In this document: positions 41,526 to 49,910 of the stretch, in pieces
Layout of the letters: each line of letters opens with the position of its first letter
Position numbering within the stretch: the first letter of the stretch is position 1
Origin: UBA11475 sp902486425
GTDB lineage: Bacteria; Bacillota; Clostridia; Christensenellales; Borkfalkiaceae
Direction of reading: 5' to 3'
DNA length: 64,000 nucleotides
Assembly (NCBI GenBank): GCA_902486425.1
Contig: CABTOK010000008.1
Span: forward strand, 62,001-126,000
Program-made: the position numbers and the translations under genes
Notes under the pieces: generated by a model
Told to the model about the DNA's origin: nothing
The model's input: only the letters and a program-made list of their open reading frames with translations
The model's database searches: none

Positions 41526-42482
41526 ATGAAAACTTTAATGTCCAAGACGAAAATCGTTTTAATAGTTTTACTCGCGGTTCTTATTGCGGGGGTAACGCTT
41601 TTCGGCGTTATGGGACTTAACAAGACGCAAGCTTTCGGAGAATCGTACGAAGTTCAGATTTCCACGCAGATCGACTTCACCGATCATGCCGACACCATTA
41701 AAGAAACCGCCGAAAAGGTTCTCAAAAAACACGGCGTAAAGACTGCCGATTACAGTCTTGCGCAGGAATACGGCAGCGTTTCGATATTCCTTTTCAAAAA
41801 CAAACTCTCGGAAGAAGTCATAAACGAACTTAAAACCGAAGTTACCGCAGCCATAACGACCGATAAGGTTCCCATGGACGTAGAAGTAACACAGTACGAA
41901 GCAAACGTCGTAAAAGACAATTCGGTTCGCTGGCAGCTTATAGTAGGAACGCTCGGCGCGATACTCGCTTTCGGCGTATACCTTATGTTCAGACAGAGAT
42001 TCGCCGCAGCTTTCTCGGTTATGGTTGCTACCGTTTTGGAGGGCGGCTTGTTTCTTGCTCTCTCTTCCGTTTCGAGAATACCCGTAAACACTTCTTTCTA
42101 TGCGGTAATGCTTGCGTCGGTTGCTCTTACGGCTCTTCTTTCGGCAATATATACCGGAAAGGCGAGAGAATATACCAAAAAACGTGCAGAACTCGAAAAG
42201 GCTTCCGCCGAAGAAGTTTCGGCAAAGCTTGAAAAGACGAACGAACTTTCTATAGCGGTATTCAGCATAGCGATGCTTCTCTTCGCGGTGGCGTTCCTTG
42301 CGATCGGTCCTGCGCTTATGAGATGGACGGGACTCTTGCTTGTCGTAGCTACTATTTCGGTTGACCTTGCGGTACTCTTCGTTCTTCCGTTCTTCTGGCT
42401 CTTATTCAGAAAGGTTACGGATAAAAAGAGAAATAAATTCGCTTACAAACCTACCGAATCCGTTTCCGGCGAAAATAAATAA
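41526..42482 (+). CDS. secF: Protein translocase subunit SecF
   Basis: Partner of SecD, 318 residues. It has an N-terminal helix (about 8-28), a short extracytoplasmic domain and a bundle of about five C-terminal helices. The conserved MASVALTALLSAIYTGK segment sits in the position of the SecF membrane core. It starts three bases after secD and is certainly cotranscribed. Divergent from model SecF proteins; the call leans partly on its neighbour. Confidence 0.82.
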   Translation: MKTLMSKTKIVLIVLLAVLIAGVTLFGVMGLNKTQAFGESYEVQISTQIDFTDHADTIKETAEKVLKKHGVKTADYSLAQEYGSVSIFLFKNKLSEEVINELKTEVTAAITTDKVPMDVEVTQYEANVVKDNSVRWQLIVGTLGAILAFGVYLMFRQRFAAAFSVMVATVLEGGLFLALSSVSRIPVNTSFYAVMLASVALTALLSAIYTGKAREYTKKRAELEKASAEEVSAKLEKTNELSIAVFSIAMLLFAVAFLAIGPALMRWTGLLLVVATISVDLAVLFVLPFFWLLFRKVTDKKRNKFAYKPTESVSGENK

Positions 42483-42499
42483 TTTAAACACAGATTTTT

Positions 42500-42536
42500 A
42501 AGGGAGGGATTTTCAGTTCCTCCCTTTATATTTTTC
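42500..42536 (+). terminator. Terminator of secDF
   Basis: AAGGGAGGGA pairs with TTCCTCCCTT across a seven-base loop (one G-U), followed by TATATTTTT. Confidence 0.85.
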
Positions 42537-42646
42537 CGAGCTTCGGATTTTTAAAAAATAGTCTGAAGCACCGATAAAGCCATAAAGGTCGATAGTTAAA
42601 CTTACGTTTTTGAGTTTTTAAATACCGAAATAAAAGGGAATACAAA

Positions 42647-44932
42647 ATGAAAAGTGTTATTCTTGCGAAGAGTTTTTTGCCCGAAGAACTTAATACAGTT
42701 AACAAAAACGCCGCGATTTGCGGAATCATGCCGGAGACAGCCGGTCTTTTGTATTCCAGAAATATCGACACCCCCGAAAAAATAAAAAGATTTTTGAATC
42801 CCGGCAAACATAATTTTTCGGATCCGCTGATTATCCCGAATATGGAAGAGGCGGCAAAACGTATCGCCGAAGCCAAAGCTAAAGGCGAAAGGGTGCTTGT
42901 CTACGGCGATTACGACGCGGACGGGGTTTCGGCGGCTTCGATACTTTACAGGGCGTTCGAGAAGTTCGGAATAAAAGACCTTGCCGTAACGGTGCCTAAC
43001 CGCTCGGACGGATACGGGCTTAACCTGAACGTAATCGAAAAGGCATCCGTCGGGAAGAAGTTCGACCTTATAGTTACGGTCGACTGCGGAATAAGCAACG
43101 TAAAAGAAGTCGAAGAAATTAAGGCTACAGGGACCGAAGTCATAGTTACAGACCATCACGAAATACCCGAAATTATTCCGGATTGTATATGCGTTAACCC
43201 GAAAATGGGCGAAAAAACGACCTTCACCGGTCTTTGCGGAGCGGGCGTCGCGTTTGAAATCGCAAGAGTTCTGCTCGGCGAAAGGGCGTACGAATATCTC
43301 GATTATGCCGCTCTCGCGACGGTTGCAGACAGTATGGAACTAAAAGACGAAAACAGGGATATAGTTTACGAAGGCGTGAAACGCTTTTCCAAAAACGTAA
43401 GACCTGTCTTTAAGGAAATGACTTCGTCGCTTAAATACGGCGAAGCTTCTTCGCAGACTTTGGCGTATTCTGTCGCACCCAAGATAAACGCTGCGGGAAG
43501 AATGGGAGATTCGCTCTCCGCTCTTAAACTTTTCATATCCGATAACGACGATGAGATAAGAAACTTGTCCGCTCTTTTGTCTTCGTACAACATGGAAAGA
43601 CAGGACTGCACGGACAGACTTTATAAAGAAGCAAAAGCCGAACTCATGAAAAAGGGTGCGGATAAAAAAATAATAATGCTTTCGGGCGAAAATTGGAATA
43701 CCGGCTTTATCGGCATAGTCGCGGCAAAGCTTGTGGAAGAATATTTCCGTCCGGTAATAATTTTTGCGGATATAGGCGGAGTGCTTAAAGGTTCGTGCCG
43801 TAGCATCGAAGGCATAAATATTTTTGAAGCGTTGTCTTCAGCAAAAGATCTTTTAGTTGAATTCGGCGGACATTCTCAGGCGGCGGGCGTTACCATAAAG
43901 AAAGAAAATTTTGAGGAACTCGAAAAGCGGCTCGACAGATATCTCGACGAAACAGCCGACGAAGAAACATTCGTTCCGAAGATATATGCGGACGGGGAGA
44001 TAAAGGGAAGCTTTCCGATGGAACTTGCGAAGGAACTGGAACTTCTGGAACCGTGCGGAACGGGGAACAAAAAGCCGCTGTTTTGCGTTACCGAAAACGC
44101 TTTGAGCGCAAATCCTTTAAAAGAAGGTTCTCCGCACATAGCTTTCAAAACAAAAGCGTGCGACATGCTTAAATTTTCGGGACTCGATTACGTGAGCGTA
44201 CTCGAAGCCCCCGTGGATAAAAAAATCTTGTTTGAAGTAAGTCTTTCGACTTATGCGAAACAGACTTATATGAAAGGCATCGTGAAGGACGTTATCCCCG
44301 TGATAAAGCGTGACGACAGCCTCAAACTTTTGTGCTTTGAAAATTCTCTGACGGGCGACCTTTACGAAGCGAAGTCCATAGATACCGGTAAGATTTTAGA
44401 AATCGTAGGCAAAAACTGTGCGTTCATTATCCGAAACCCGGACGATTACGAAAAGTTTCCGTTTCTGAATTCTTGTGAAAAGGAACTTTTTTACCGCACG
44501 GGTAAGGGACTTAAACGCTGCGTGCTGTTTGCGCCTTCCGGCGAAAACGCCCTTGCGGACTTCAAAACCGTAGTATATCTCGATCTTCCTTACGCGACAT
44601 TCGAACCGAAAGAAGGTCAGAACGTATACGTCAACAAAAATGCGGACTTTTTCGCCGGCGGAAGAGTCGATTTATCGAGAGACGCGATGGGCAAAGCCTA
44701 TTACACGCTAAAAAACCTGTGCGGCAAACGCGCGACGAGTTTTACCGAACTCTATCTCGAAAACACTCCGGACGTAGAACCGTATCAATTCGTGTTTGCT
44801 GCTAAAGTGTTCGCCGAACTCGGCATATTTTACGTGTCGAACAAAATTCTAAGATGCGATAAAACAGTGAGAGCCGACCTCGAAACATCGAAAATATATC
44901 GGACGGTCTCGAAAATGGTGCAAAAATGTTAG
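42647..44932 (+). CDS. recJ: Single-stranded-DNA-specific exonuclease RecJ
   Basis: 5'-3' exonuclease for recombination and repair. The 761-residue product has the DHH phosphoesterase motifs: VYGDYDADGVSAASIL near residue 85, VDCGISN and VTDHHEIP near 166, and the DHHA1 domain ending GGHSQAAGVTI near 408. An OB-fold and a longer C-terminal region follow. It overlaps rel by seven bases, a common Clostridia arrangement, here without apt between them. The ribosome site is only AAAGGGA. Confidence 0.95.
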   Translation: MKSVILAKSFLPEELNTVNKNAAICGIMPETAGLLYSRNIDTPEKIKRFLNPGKHNFSDPLIIPNMEEAAKRIAEAKAKGERVLVYGDYDADGVSAASILYRAFEKFGIKDLAVTVPNRSDGYGLNLNVIEKASVGKKFDLIVTVDCGISNVKEVEEIKATGTEVIVTDHHEIPEIIPDCICVNPKMGEKTTFTGLCGAGVAFEIARVLLGERAYEYLDYAALATVADSMELKDENRDIVYEGVKRFSKNVRPVFKEMTSSLKYGEASSQTLAYSVAPKINAAGRMGDSLSALKLFISDNDDEIRNLSALLSSYNMERQDCTDRLYKEAKAELMKKGADKKIIMLSGENWNTGFIGIVAAKLVEEYFRPVIIFADIGGVLKGSCRSIEGINIFEALSSAKDLLVEFGGHSQAAGVTIKKENFEELEKRLDRYLDETADEETFVPKIYADGEIKGSFPMELAKELELLEPCGTGNKKPLFCVTENALSANPLKEGSPHIAFKTKACDMLKFSGLDYVSVLEAPVDKKILFEVSLSTYAKQTYMKGIVKDVIPVIKRDDSLKLLCFENSLTGDLYEAKSIDTGKILEIVGKNCAFIIRNPDDYEKFPFLNSCEKELFYRTGKGLKRCVLFAPSGENALADFKTVVYLDLPYATFEPKEGQNVYVNKNADFFAGGRVDLSRDAMGKAYYTLKNLCGKRATSFTELYLENTPDVEPYQFVFAAKVFAELGIFYVSNKILRCDKTVRADLETSKIYRTVSKMVQKC

Positions 44933-47061
44933 ACCTTATCGAACAATTAAGAGAAAAATATCACGGCGCAGACATCGCCCTTATCGAAAAGGCGTATAAT
45001 TTTGCCAAAAAAGCGCACGAAGGTCAGAAGCGCGCTTCCGGGGAGGATTATTTTATCCACCCGTGCGCCGTTGCCGAAATTTTAATGAATTTGGGGCTTG
45101 ACGCGGCTACCATAGCGGCGGCGTTTCTGCACGACGTTATCGAAGACACCCCCGTTTCGGAAGGGGACGTTAAAAAGGAATTCGGCGACGAAGTTTTAGA
45201 ACTCGTTCAGGGCGTAACCAAACTCGAACATATCGAATTCCACTCGCAGGAAGAAGAGCAGGCGGAAAATTTCAGAAAAATTTTCGTCGCGATGGCAAAA
45301 GATATAAGAGTCATCATCATCAAGCTCGCCGACAGACTGCATAATATGCGTTCGCTTAACTTTTTGTCGAGCGAACGTCAGCTTCGCATGGCGAGAGAAA
45401 CGCTCGATATTTACGCGCCGCTCGCAGGAAGACTCGGCATCTCTAAAATCAAGTGCGAACTCGAAGATCTTTGTCTTAAATATCTCGATCCCGAAGCGTA
45501 CGAATATCTTGCCGTAAACATCAATCAGAAGATAGCCGAAAGGAACGAGCAGGTCAAATACTTCGTTTCGGAAGTTACCAAAATTTTACAGGAATCCAAC
45601 ATAAAGGGCGAAGTTTTCGGGAGAGCGAAGCACTTTTATTCCATCTATAAAAAGATGAAAAATCAGAATAAAACGCTCGACCAGATTTACGATCTTACGG
45701 CGGTAAGAGTTATCGTGAACACCGTCGACGAATGTTATGAGATTTTCGGTAAAATTCACCATAAATGGAAGCCCGTTCCCGGCAGAATCAAAGACTATAT
45801 AGCTACCCCTAAGCCAAACATGTATCAGTCGCTGCATACCACGGTCGTTACGAATTTCGGACAGATTTTCGAAGTGCAGATACGTACTTACGAGATGAAC
45901 AGGGCGGCGGAATTCGGTATCGCCGCACACTGGAAGTATAAAGAAAACGTTACCGGTGACGAAGGGGATTTTGAAAAAAGACTTTCCTGGATAAGGGAAG
46001 TAATGGAATGGCAGGGCGGACTTTCGGACTCGAAAGAATTTCTGAACACTTTAAAGGGCGATATTTACAGTTCCGAAGTCCTTGTATTCACTCCCAAGGG
46101 CGACGTAGTTTCGCTTCCGAAGGATTCGACTCCGCTCGATTTTGCGTACAACATTCATTCCGCCGTAGGCAATAAATGCGTCGGCGCGAAGGTAAACGGC
46201 AAAATGGTTCCGCTGAATACGACTTTGAACGTCGGCGACATGGTCGAAATAATAACCAGCAAAACTTGCAAAGGGCCGTCGTGGGACTGGCTTAAAATAG
46301 TCAAGAGTTCCGCCGCGAGAGTCAAGATAAAACAGTTCTTCAAAAAGGAACTTAAAGAAGAAAATATCAAAGTCGGCAAGTCCATGCTCGAAAACGAAGC
46401 CAAGAACAAAGGCTATACGCTTTCGGAACTGTTAACCGACGACAGCTTTTTAAGACTTTCGGCAAAAATGTCGTTTTCAAGCGAAGACGAAATGTTCGCT
46501 TCGGTCGGATACGGAGCGGTTTCGACGAACCAGGTATTGCTTAAGCTGATCGACTATTACCGCAGGGAGAATAAAACTGCGGCGGTAAGAAGCTACCGTA
46601 ATATCAAATCTTCAACATCATCGGGCATAGTAGTCAAGGGAATGACGGATATACTCGTAAGGTACGCAGGTTGCTGTAATCCCGTTCCCGGGGACGAAAT
46701 CGTGGGATTTGTTTCGAGAGGCAAAGGCGTTACCATACACCGCGCGGACTGCCCGAACGTAAAGGGCATCGAACCCGACAGACTTATCGAAGTGTCCTGG
46801 TCCGGCGAAGTCGAAAACGGCTTCAAAACGAGCATAAAGGTACTCGGCGAATCGCAGGGCGAAGTGCTTGCGGCGGTTTCGGCAATATGCGCGACGATGA
46901 ACTTAACCATACTCGCTATAAACGGCAGAATTGAACCTAAAACCAAGAACGCCGTCGTTGACGTAAACATAAAGTTAAACAACAAAGGCGATCTGGAAAC
47001 GGTTATAAATAAGCTTAAGCAAAACGATAAAATCATAGACGTTTACAGAGTTACGACTTAA
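44926..47061 (+). CDS. rel: Bifunctional (p)ppGpp synthetase/hydrolase
   Basis: Makes and degrades the stringent-response alarmone. The 711-residue product has an intact hydrolase HD site (FLHDVIEDT near residue 68), the synthetase domain with GRIKDYIATPKPNMYQSLHTT, a TGS domain near 390-450 (LVFTPKGDVVSLPKDSTPLD) and a C-terminal ACT domain preceded by the conserved CCNPVPGDEIVGF. The RIKD sequence is the RxKD type typical of bifunctional Rel enzymes rather than synthetase-only RelA. It overlaps recJ by seven bases. Confidence 0.97.
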   Translation: MLDLIEQLREKYHGADIALIEKAYNFAKKAHEGQKRASGEDYFIHPCAVAEILMNLGLDAATIAAAFLHDVIEDTPVSEGDVKKEFGDEVLELVQGVTKLEHIEFHSQEEEQAENFRKIFVAMAKDIRVIIIKLADRLHNMRSLNFLSSERQLRMARETLDIYAPLAGRLGISKIKCELEDLCLKYLDPEAYEYLAVNINQKIAERNEQVKYFVSEVTKILQESNIKGEVFGRAKHFYSIYKKMKNQNKTLDQIYDLTAVRVIVNTVDECYEIFGKIHHKWKPVPGRIKDYIATPKPNMYQSLHTTVVTNFGQIFEVQIRTYEMNRAAEFGIAAHWKYKENVTGDEGDFEKRLSWIREVMEWQGGLSDSKEFLNTLKGDIYSSEVLVFTPKGDVVSLPKDSTPLDFAYNIHSAVGNKCVGAKVNGKMVPLNTTLNVGDMVEIITSKTCKGPSWDWLKIVKSSAARVKIKQFFKKELKEENIKVGKSMLENEAKNKGYTLSELLTDDSFLRLSAKMSFSSEDEMFASVGYGAVSTNQVLLKLIDYYRRENKTAAVRSYRNIKSSTSSGIVVKGMTDILVRYAGCCNPVPGDEIVGFVSRGKGVTIHRADCPNVKGIEPDRLIEVSWSGEVENGFKTSIKVLGESQGEVLAAVSAICATMNLTILAINGRIEPKTKNAVVDVNIKLNNKGDLETVINKLKQNDKIIDVYRVTT

Positions 47062-47141
47062 TTTATCATCGGTTTTGCCGTTCATGCCTCGCCCGTTGTC
47101 GGGTGAAAAATCTTAACATCGAACAAAAAGGATTTTCGGAA

Positions 47142-47762
47142 ATGGAATTTTATACTTTTACTTCGGGCAAGCTTCCCGAAAACACTTATATTCTCGTAAA
47201 GAACGGCGAAGCCGTGGTTATCGACGGCGGGATACATGCAAATCTTACGTTCGATCTCGCCCGGAAACACGGTTTTACCGTAAAGTATATGCTTTTGACT
47301 CACACGCATTTCGATCACAGCACGTGCGCTTACGATATGCAGGGTAACGGGGTAAAAGTCGGCGTTTTTTATAACGAGGCGGATGGGCTTTACGACCATA
47401 ACGTTAACTTAACGAGCAAGGTTCCGTCGCTTTTTGAAGAAACGCATGCCGATTTTACGTTCACGGACGGCGAAGAATTGGATCTTTGCGGAATAAAAAT
47501 CAAAGTTTTAGCTACCCCGGGGCACAGTAAAGGTTCTTGTTGTTTTATCGTAAACGATATGATTTTTACGGGCGACACGCTTTTTAACGGCAGCGTCGGG
47601 AGAACTGATTTTTACGGCGGCAGCACGGAAGAAATGAAAGCTTCACTTGAAAAACTTTTTTCGCTTGGTAAAGACTATAAAGTTTATCCGGGGCACGGCG
47701 AGGCTTCGTCTTTGTTTTACGAAAGAGACAACAACCCGTTTTCGCCGTTTTGTAAAAAATAA
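47142..47762 (+). CDS. Metallo-beta-lactamase-fold hydrolase (glyoxalase II-like)
   Basis: A 206-residue cytoplasmic metal-dependent hydrolase. Metal ligands are in LTHTHFDHSTCA, TPGHSKGSC, FTGDTLF and YPGHGE. ATG 47142 (MEFYTFTSG) is preferred because AAAAGGA stands nine bases before it; an upstream GTG adds only unconserved residues. Its place between rel and hemZ is common in Clostridia, where such genes are annotated as hydroxyacylglutathione hydrolase-like; glutathione is unlikely to be the substrate. Confidence 0.9.
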   Translation: MEFYTFTSGKLPENTYILVKNGEAVVIDGGIHANLTFDLARKHGFTVKYMLLTHTHFDHSTCAYDMQGNGVKVGVFYNEADGLYDHNVNLTSKVPSLFEETHADFTFTDGEELDLCGIKIKVLATPGHSKGSCCFIVNDMIFTGDTLFNGSVGRTDFYGGSTEEMKASLEKLFSLGKDYKVYPGHGEASSLFYERDNNPFSPFCKK

Positions 47763-47787
47763 TCGTTTTATAAAAATAAGAATTATT

Positions 47788-49206
47788 ATGATAAATTCGA
47801 ATATCGAAAAGTTAATACCCGAACTGAAAGAAGTCGCAGATCTTTTTGACAGCAGCGACTTTTTTAATATTTCGCACGAGTTTAAGCTTATAGAAGGCGA
47901 ATATCTTAACTTCCTTAAAATAGAATACAAGGGCGTGTTTTGCGAGTACAGGTATTGCGATACGCCGCCCGCAGCTTTTAATGAACTCGAAGAGAAACGC
48001 TATATAAAGCGTTACGCCAAATTATCGCTTTATAAGGCTTTATCGGATCTTACGGGTATAAATATGCCGTGGGGCGCGCTTACCGGCATAAGGCCTACGA
48101 AGCTTGCGTATACCGAACTTAAAAAGACGGGCGAGTATAAAGACTTTTTCAAAAACTTTATGCTCGTTTCCGATAAAAAGCTCAAAATAGTCGAAAAAAT
48201 TTTGGAAACCCAGAAAGGAATTTACAGTAGCGGCGAAGGACTGACGGACTTTTTTATAGGTATACCGTTTTGTCCTACGAGATGCAGGTATTGTTCTTTC
48301 GTTTCGACGGATATACGAGCGACAAAAAAGCTTATCCCTGATTACGTAGCCGCGCTTAAAAGAGAAATTTCCGCTGCGAAGGAGCTTATAAAAAACTTGC
48401 GAAGCGTCTATATCGGCGGCGGCACCCCCGTTGCGATAGGCGACGAATATCTTAAACAGATTCTCGAAACGGTTAAAGGTTGCGGCACCGAATTTACGGT
48501 CGAAGCCGGACGCCCCGACTGCATCACGAGAGAAAACCTTAAACTTTTAAAAGATTGCGGCGTCACCAGAATATGCGTTAATCCGCAGACCTTTAACGAT
48601 GAAACGCTTAAACGTATAGGAAGATTCCACACCGCGCAGGACGTTATAGATAAGTTTTATCTTGCGAAAGAGTACGGTTTTATAATAAACACCGACCTGA
48701 TAGCGGGACTCGACGGCGAAACTTCCGAAGACTTTAAAAAGACTATCGAAACGACGTTAAAACTCCGCCCGGACAACGTTACGGTGCATACGCTGTGTCT
48801 TAAAAAAGGTTCAAAGCTTAAGACCGAAGAGAGCAGGCTTTCCGCTTCCGGAATTAACGAGATGGTCGATTTTGCACACGACAGGCTCGGCGAAAACGGT
48901 TACAAGCCTTACTATCTGTACCGTCAGAAGTATATGGCGGGCAGTCTTGAAAACACGGGGTATACTTTGGATGGAAAAGCCTGCGTTTATAACGTGGACG
49001 TTATGGAAGAAATATCCGATAACGTGGCGTGCGGGGCGAATGCCGTTTCGAAATTCGTGGACTTAAAGCACGAAAAGATTTTAAGGACCGCCGCCCCGAA
49101 GGACCTTCCTACTTATATAAACAAGGTTGAAAAAGTCATAACCGAAAAAAGGGGAGCTTTCGACGAAGTGGAAGCTTTAAGAAACGTGAAAGAGCAAAAC
49201 CCGTAA
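47788..49206 (+). CDS. hemZ: Radical SAM coproporphyrinogen dehydrogenase-like protein HemZ
   Basis: Radical SAM protein related to oxygen-independent coproporphyrinogen oxidase. ATG 47788 (MINSNIEKLIPEL) is chosen; a longer frame upstream overlaps the hydrolase gene. The 472-residue product has a HemZ-specific N-terminal domain with PWGALTGIRPTKLAY, the cluster-binding FCPTRCRYCSF, YIGGGTPVAIG and NTDLIAGLDGET. Whether the organism makes heme cannot be told; HemZ often stands alone in anaerobes. No good ribosome site precedes the start and no terminator follows clearly. Confidence 0.92.
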   Translation: MINSNIEKLIPELKEVADLFDSSDFFNISHEFKLIEGEYLNFLKIEYKGVFCEYRYCDTPPAAFNELEEKRYIKRYAKLSLYKALSDLTGINMPWGALTGIRPTKLAYTELKKTGEYKDFFKNFMLVSDKKLKIVEKILETQKGIYSSGEGLTDFFIGIPFCPTRCRYCSFVSTDIRATKKLIPDYVAALKREISAAKELIKNLRSVYIGGGTPVAIGDEYLKQILETVKGCGTEFTVEAGRPDCITRENLKLLKDCGVTRICVNPQTFNDETLKRIGRFHTAQDVIDKFYLAKEYGFIINTDLIAGLDGETSEDFKKTIETTLKLRPDNVTVHTLCLKKGSKLKTEESRLSASGINEMVDFAHDRLGENGYKPYYLYRQKYMAGSLENTGYTLDGKACVYNVDVMEEISDNVACGANAVSKFVDLKHEKILRTAAPKDLPTYINKVEKVITEKRGAFDEVEALRNVKEQNP

Positions 49207-49352
49207 AAAGCCGCCCGGAACAGCGACAGTCTTGATATTGCGGAAATCGGAAATCTAACGTTACGGAATATAAACGGAAATATAAATTTGCTATATAATA
49301 AATAAATTAAGTTAAAAATTTTAAAAGAAGCGTTAAAAAAGCGTAAAAACGT

Positions 49353-49381
49353 TTTACAAAAACGCGACCTTTTGATATAAT
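49353..49381 (+). promoter_or_regulatory. Promoter of rpsO, extended -10
   Basis: TTTACA at 49353-49358 and TATAAT at 49376-49381, with TGA directly before the -10, have a 17-base spacer. Confidence 0.75.
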
Positions 49382-49397
49382 GACTAATGTATATACC

Positions 49398-49442
49398 GTA
49401 GCACGGCGAAAGGGCAAAAACTCCGACCTTCGGCTGTGTTAC
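49398..49442 (+). promoter_or_regulatory. Candidate S15 autoregulatory leader
   Basis: The rpsO leader folds into one long element: GTAGCACGGC (49398-49407) pairs with GCTGTGTTAC (49433-49442) with two G-U pairs, and AAGG (49410-49413) pairs with CCTT (49427-49430) inside. In several bacteria S15 binds its own leader through a helix with a G-U/G-C element. The position and G-U pairs fit, but the match is inferred. Confidence 0.5.
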
Positions 49443-49475
49443 AGGCGAACTTATTCCATATAGGAGGTAATAAAA

Positions 49476-49739
49476 ATGGAAAAGGCAAAAAAACAGGAAA
49501 TCATCACTACTTACGCTAAGCACGAAGGCGACACCGGTTCTACCGAAGTTCAGATCGCGCTTTTAACCGAAAGAATCAATCATCTTAACGAGCATCTGGC
49601 TGCTAATCCGAACGACAAACATTCGCGCAGCGGACTTTTGAAGATGGTCGGACAGAGAAGAGGCTTACTCGGATATCTTAAGTCCGTAGATCTCGAAGGT
49701 TACAGAGCAATCGTCGCTAAACTCGGACTCAGAAAATAA
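49476..49739 (+). CDS. rpsO: 30S ribosomal protein S15
   Basis: Binds the three-way junction of the 16S central domain. The 87-residue product has GSTEVQIALLTERINHLNEH and HSRSGLLKMVGQRRGLLGYL, the conserved rRNA-binding helices. AGGAGG precedes the ATG. It ends in its own terminator, and pnp follows under a probable second promoter, the usual rpsO-pnp order. Confidence 0.98.
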   Translation: MEKAKKQEIITTYAKHEGDTGSTEVQIALLTERINHLNEHLAANPNDKHSRSGLLKMVGQRRGLLGYLKSVDLEGYRAIVAKLGLRK

Positions 49740-49748
49740 TTATAAACT

Positions 49749-49781
49749 CAGGCGGCAACGTTTTTTGTCGCCTGTTTTTTT
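49749..49781 (+). terminator. Terminator of rpsO
   Basis: CAGGCGGCAA pairs with TTGTCGCCTG (one G-U) over a short loop and is followed by seven T. In rpsO-pnp operons such hairpins also serve in RNase III-type control of pnp. Confidence 0.9.
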
Positions 49782-49808
49782 GCTTTCGGTAACGGCTACG
49801 CTTATATT
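49780..49808 (+). promoter_or_regulatory. Possible promoter of pnp
   Basis: TTGCTT at 49780-49785 and TATATT at 49803-49808 have a 17-base spacer. The -35 overlaps the T run of the rpsO terminator. Confidence 0.5.
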
Positions 49809-49910
49809 CAAGTGGTTTTAATCTTAAACGGGAGCAAGTAAAAACGGTAAAATAGCCGTCGTCGCGCGCTGCGGCGCCGGATGAATAACAGAGTGAACAG
49901 GAGAAACAAA

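Noticed and set aside
47647..47787. Longer hemZ start overlapping the metallo-hydrolase gene
   Set aside because: The extra 47 residues are basic, unlike HemZ, and are the shadow of the upstream gene in another frame.
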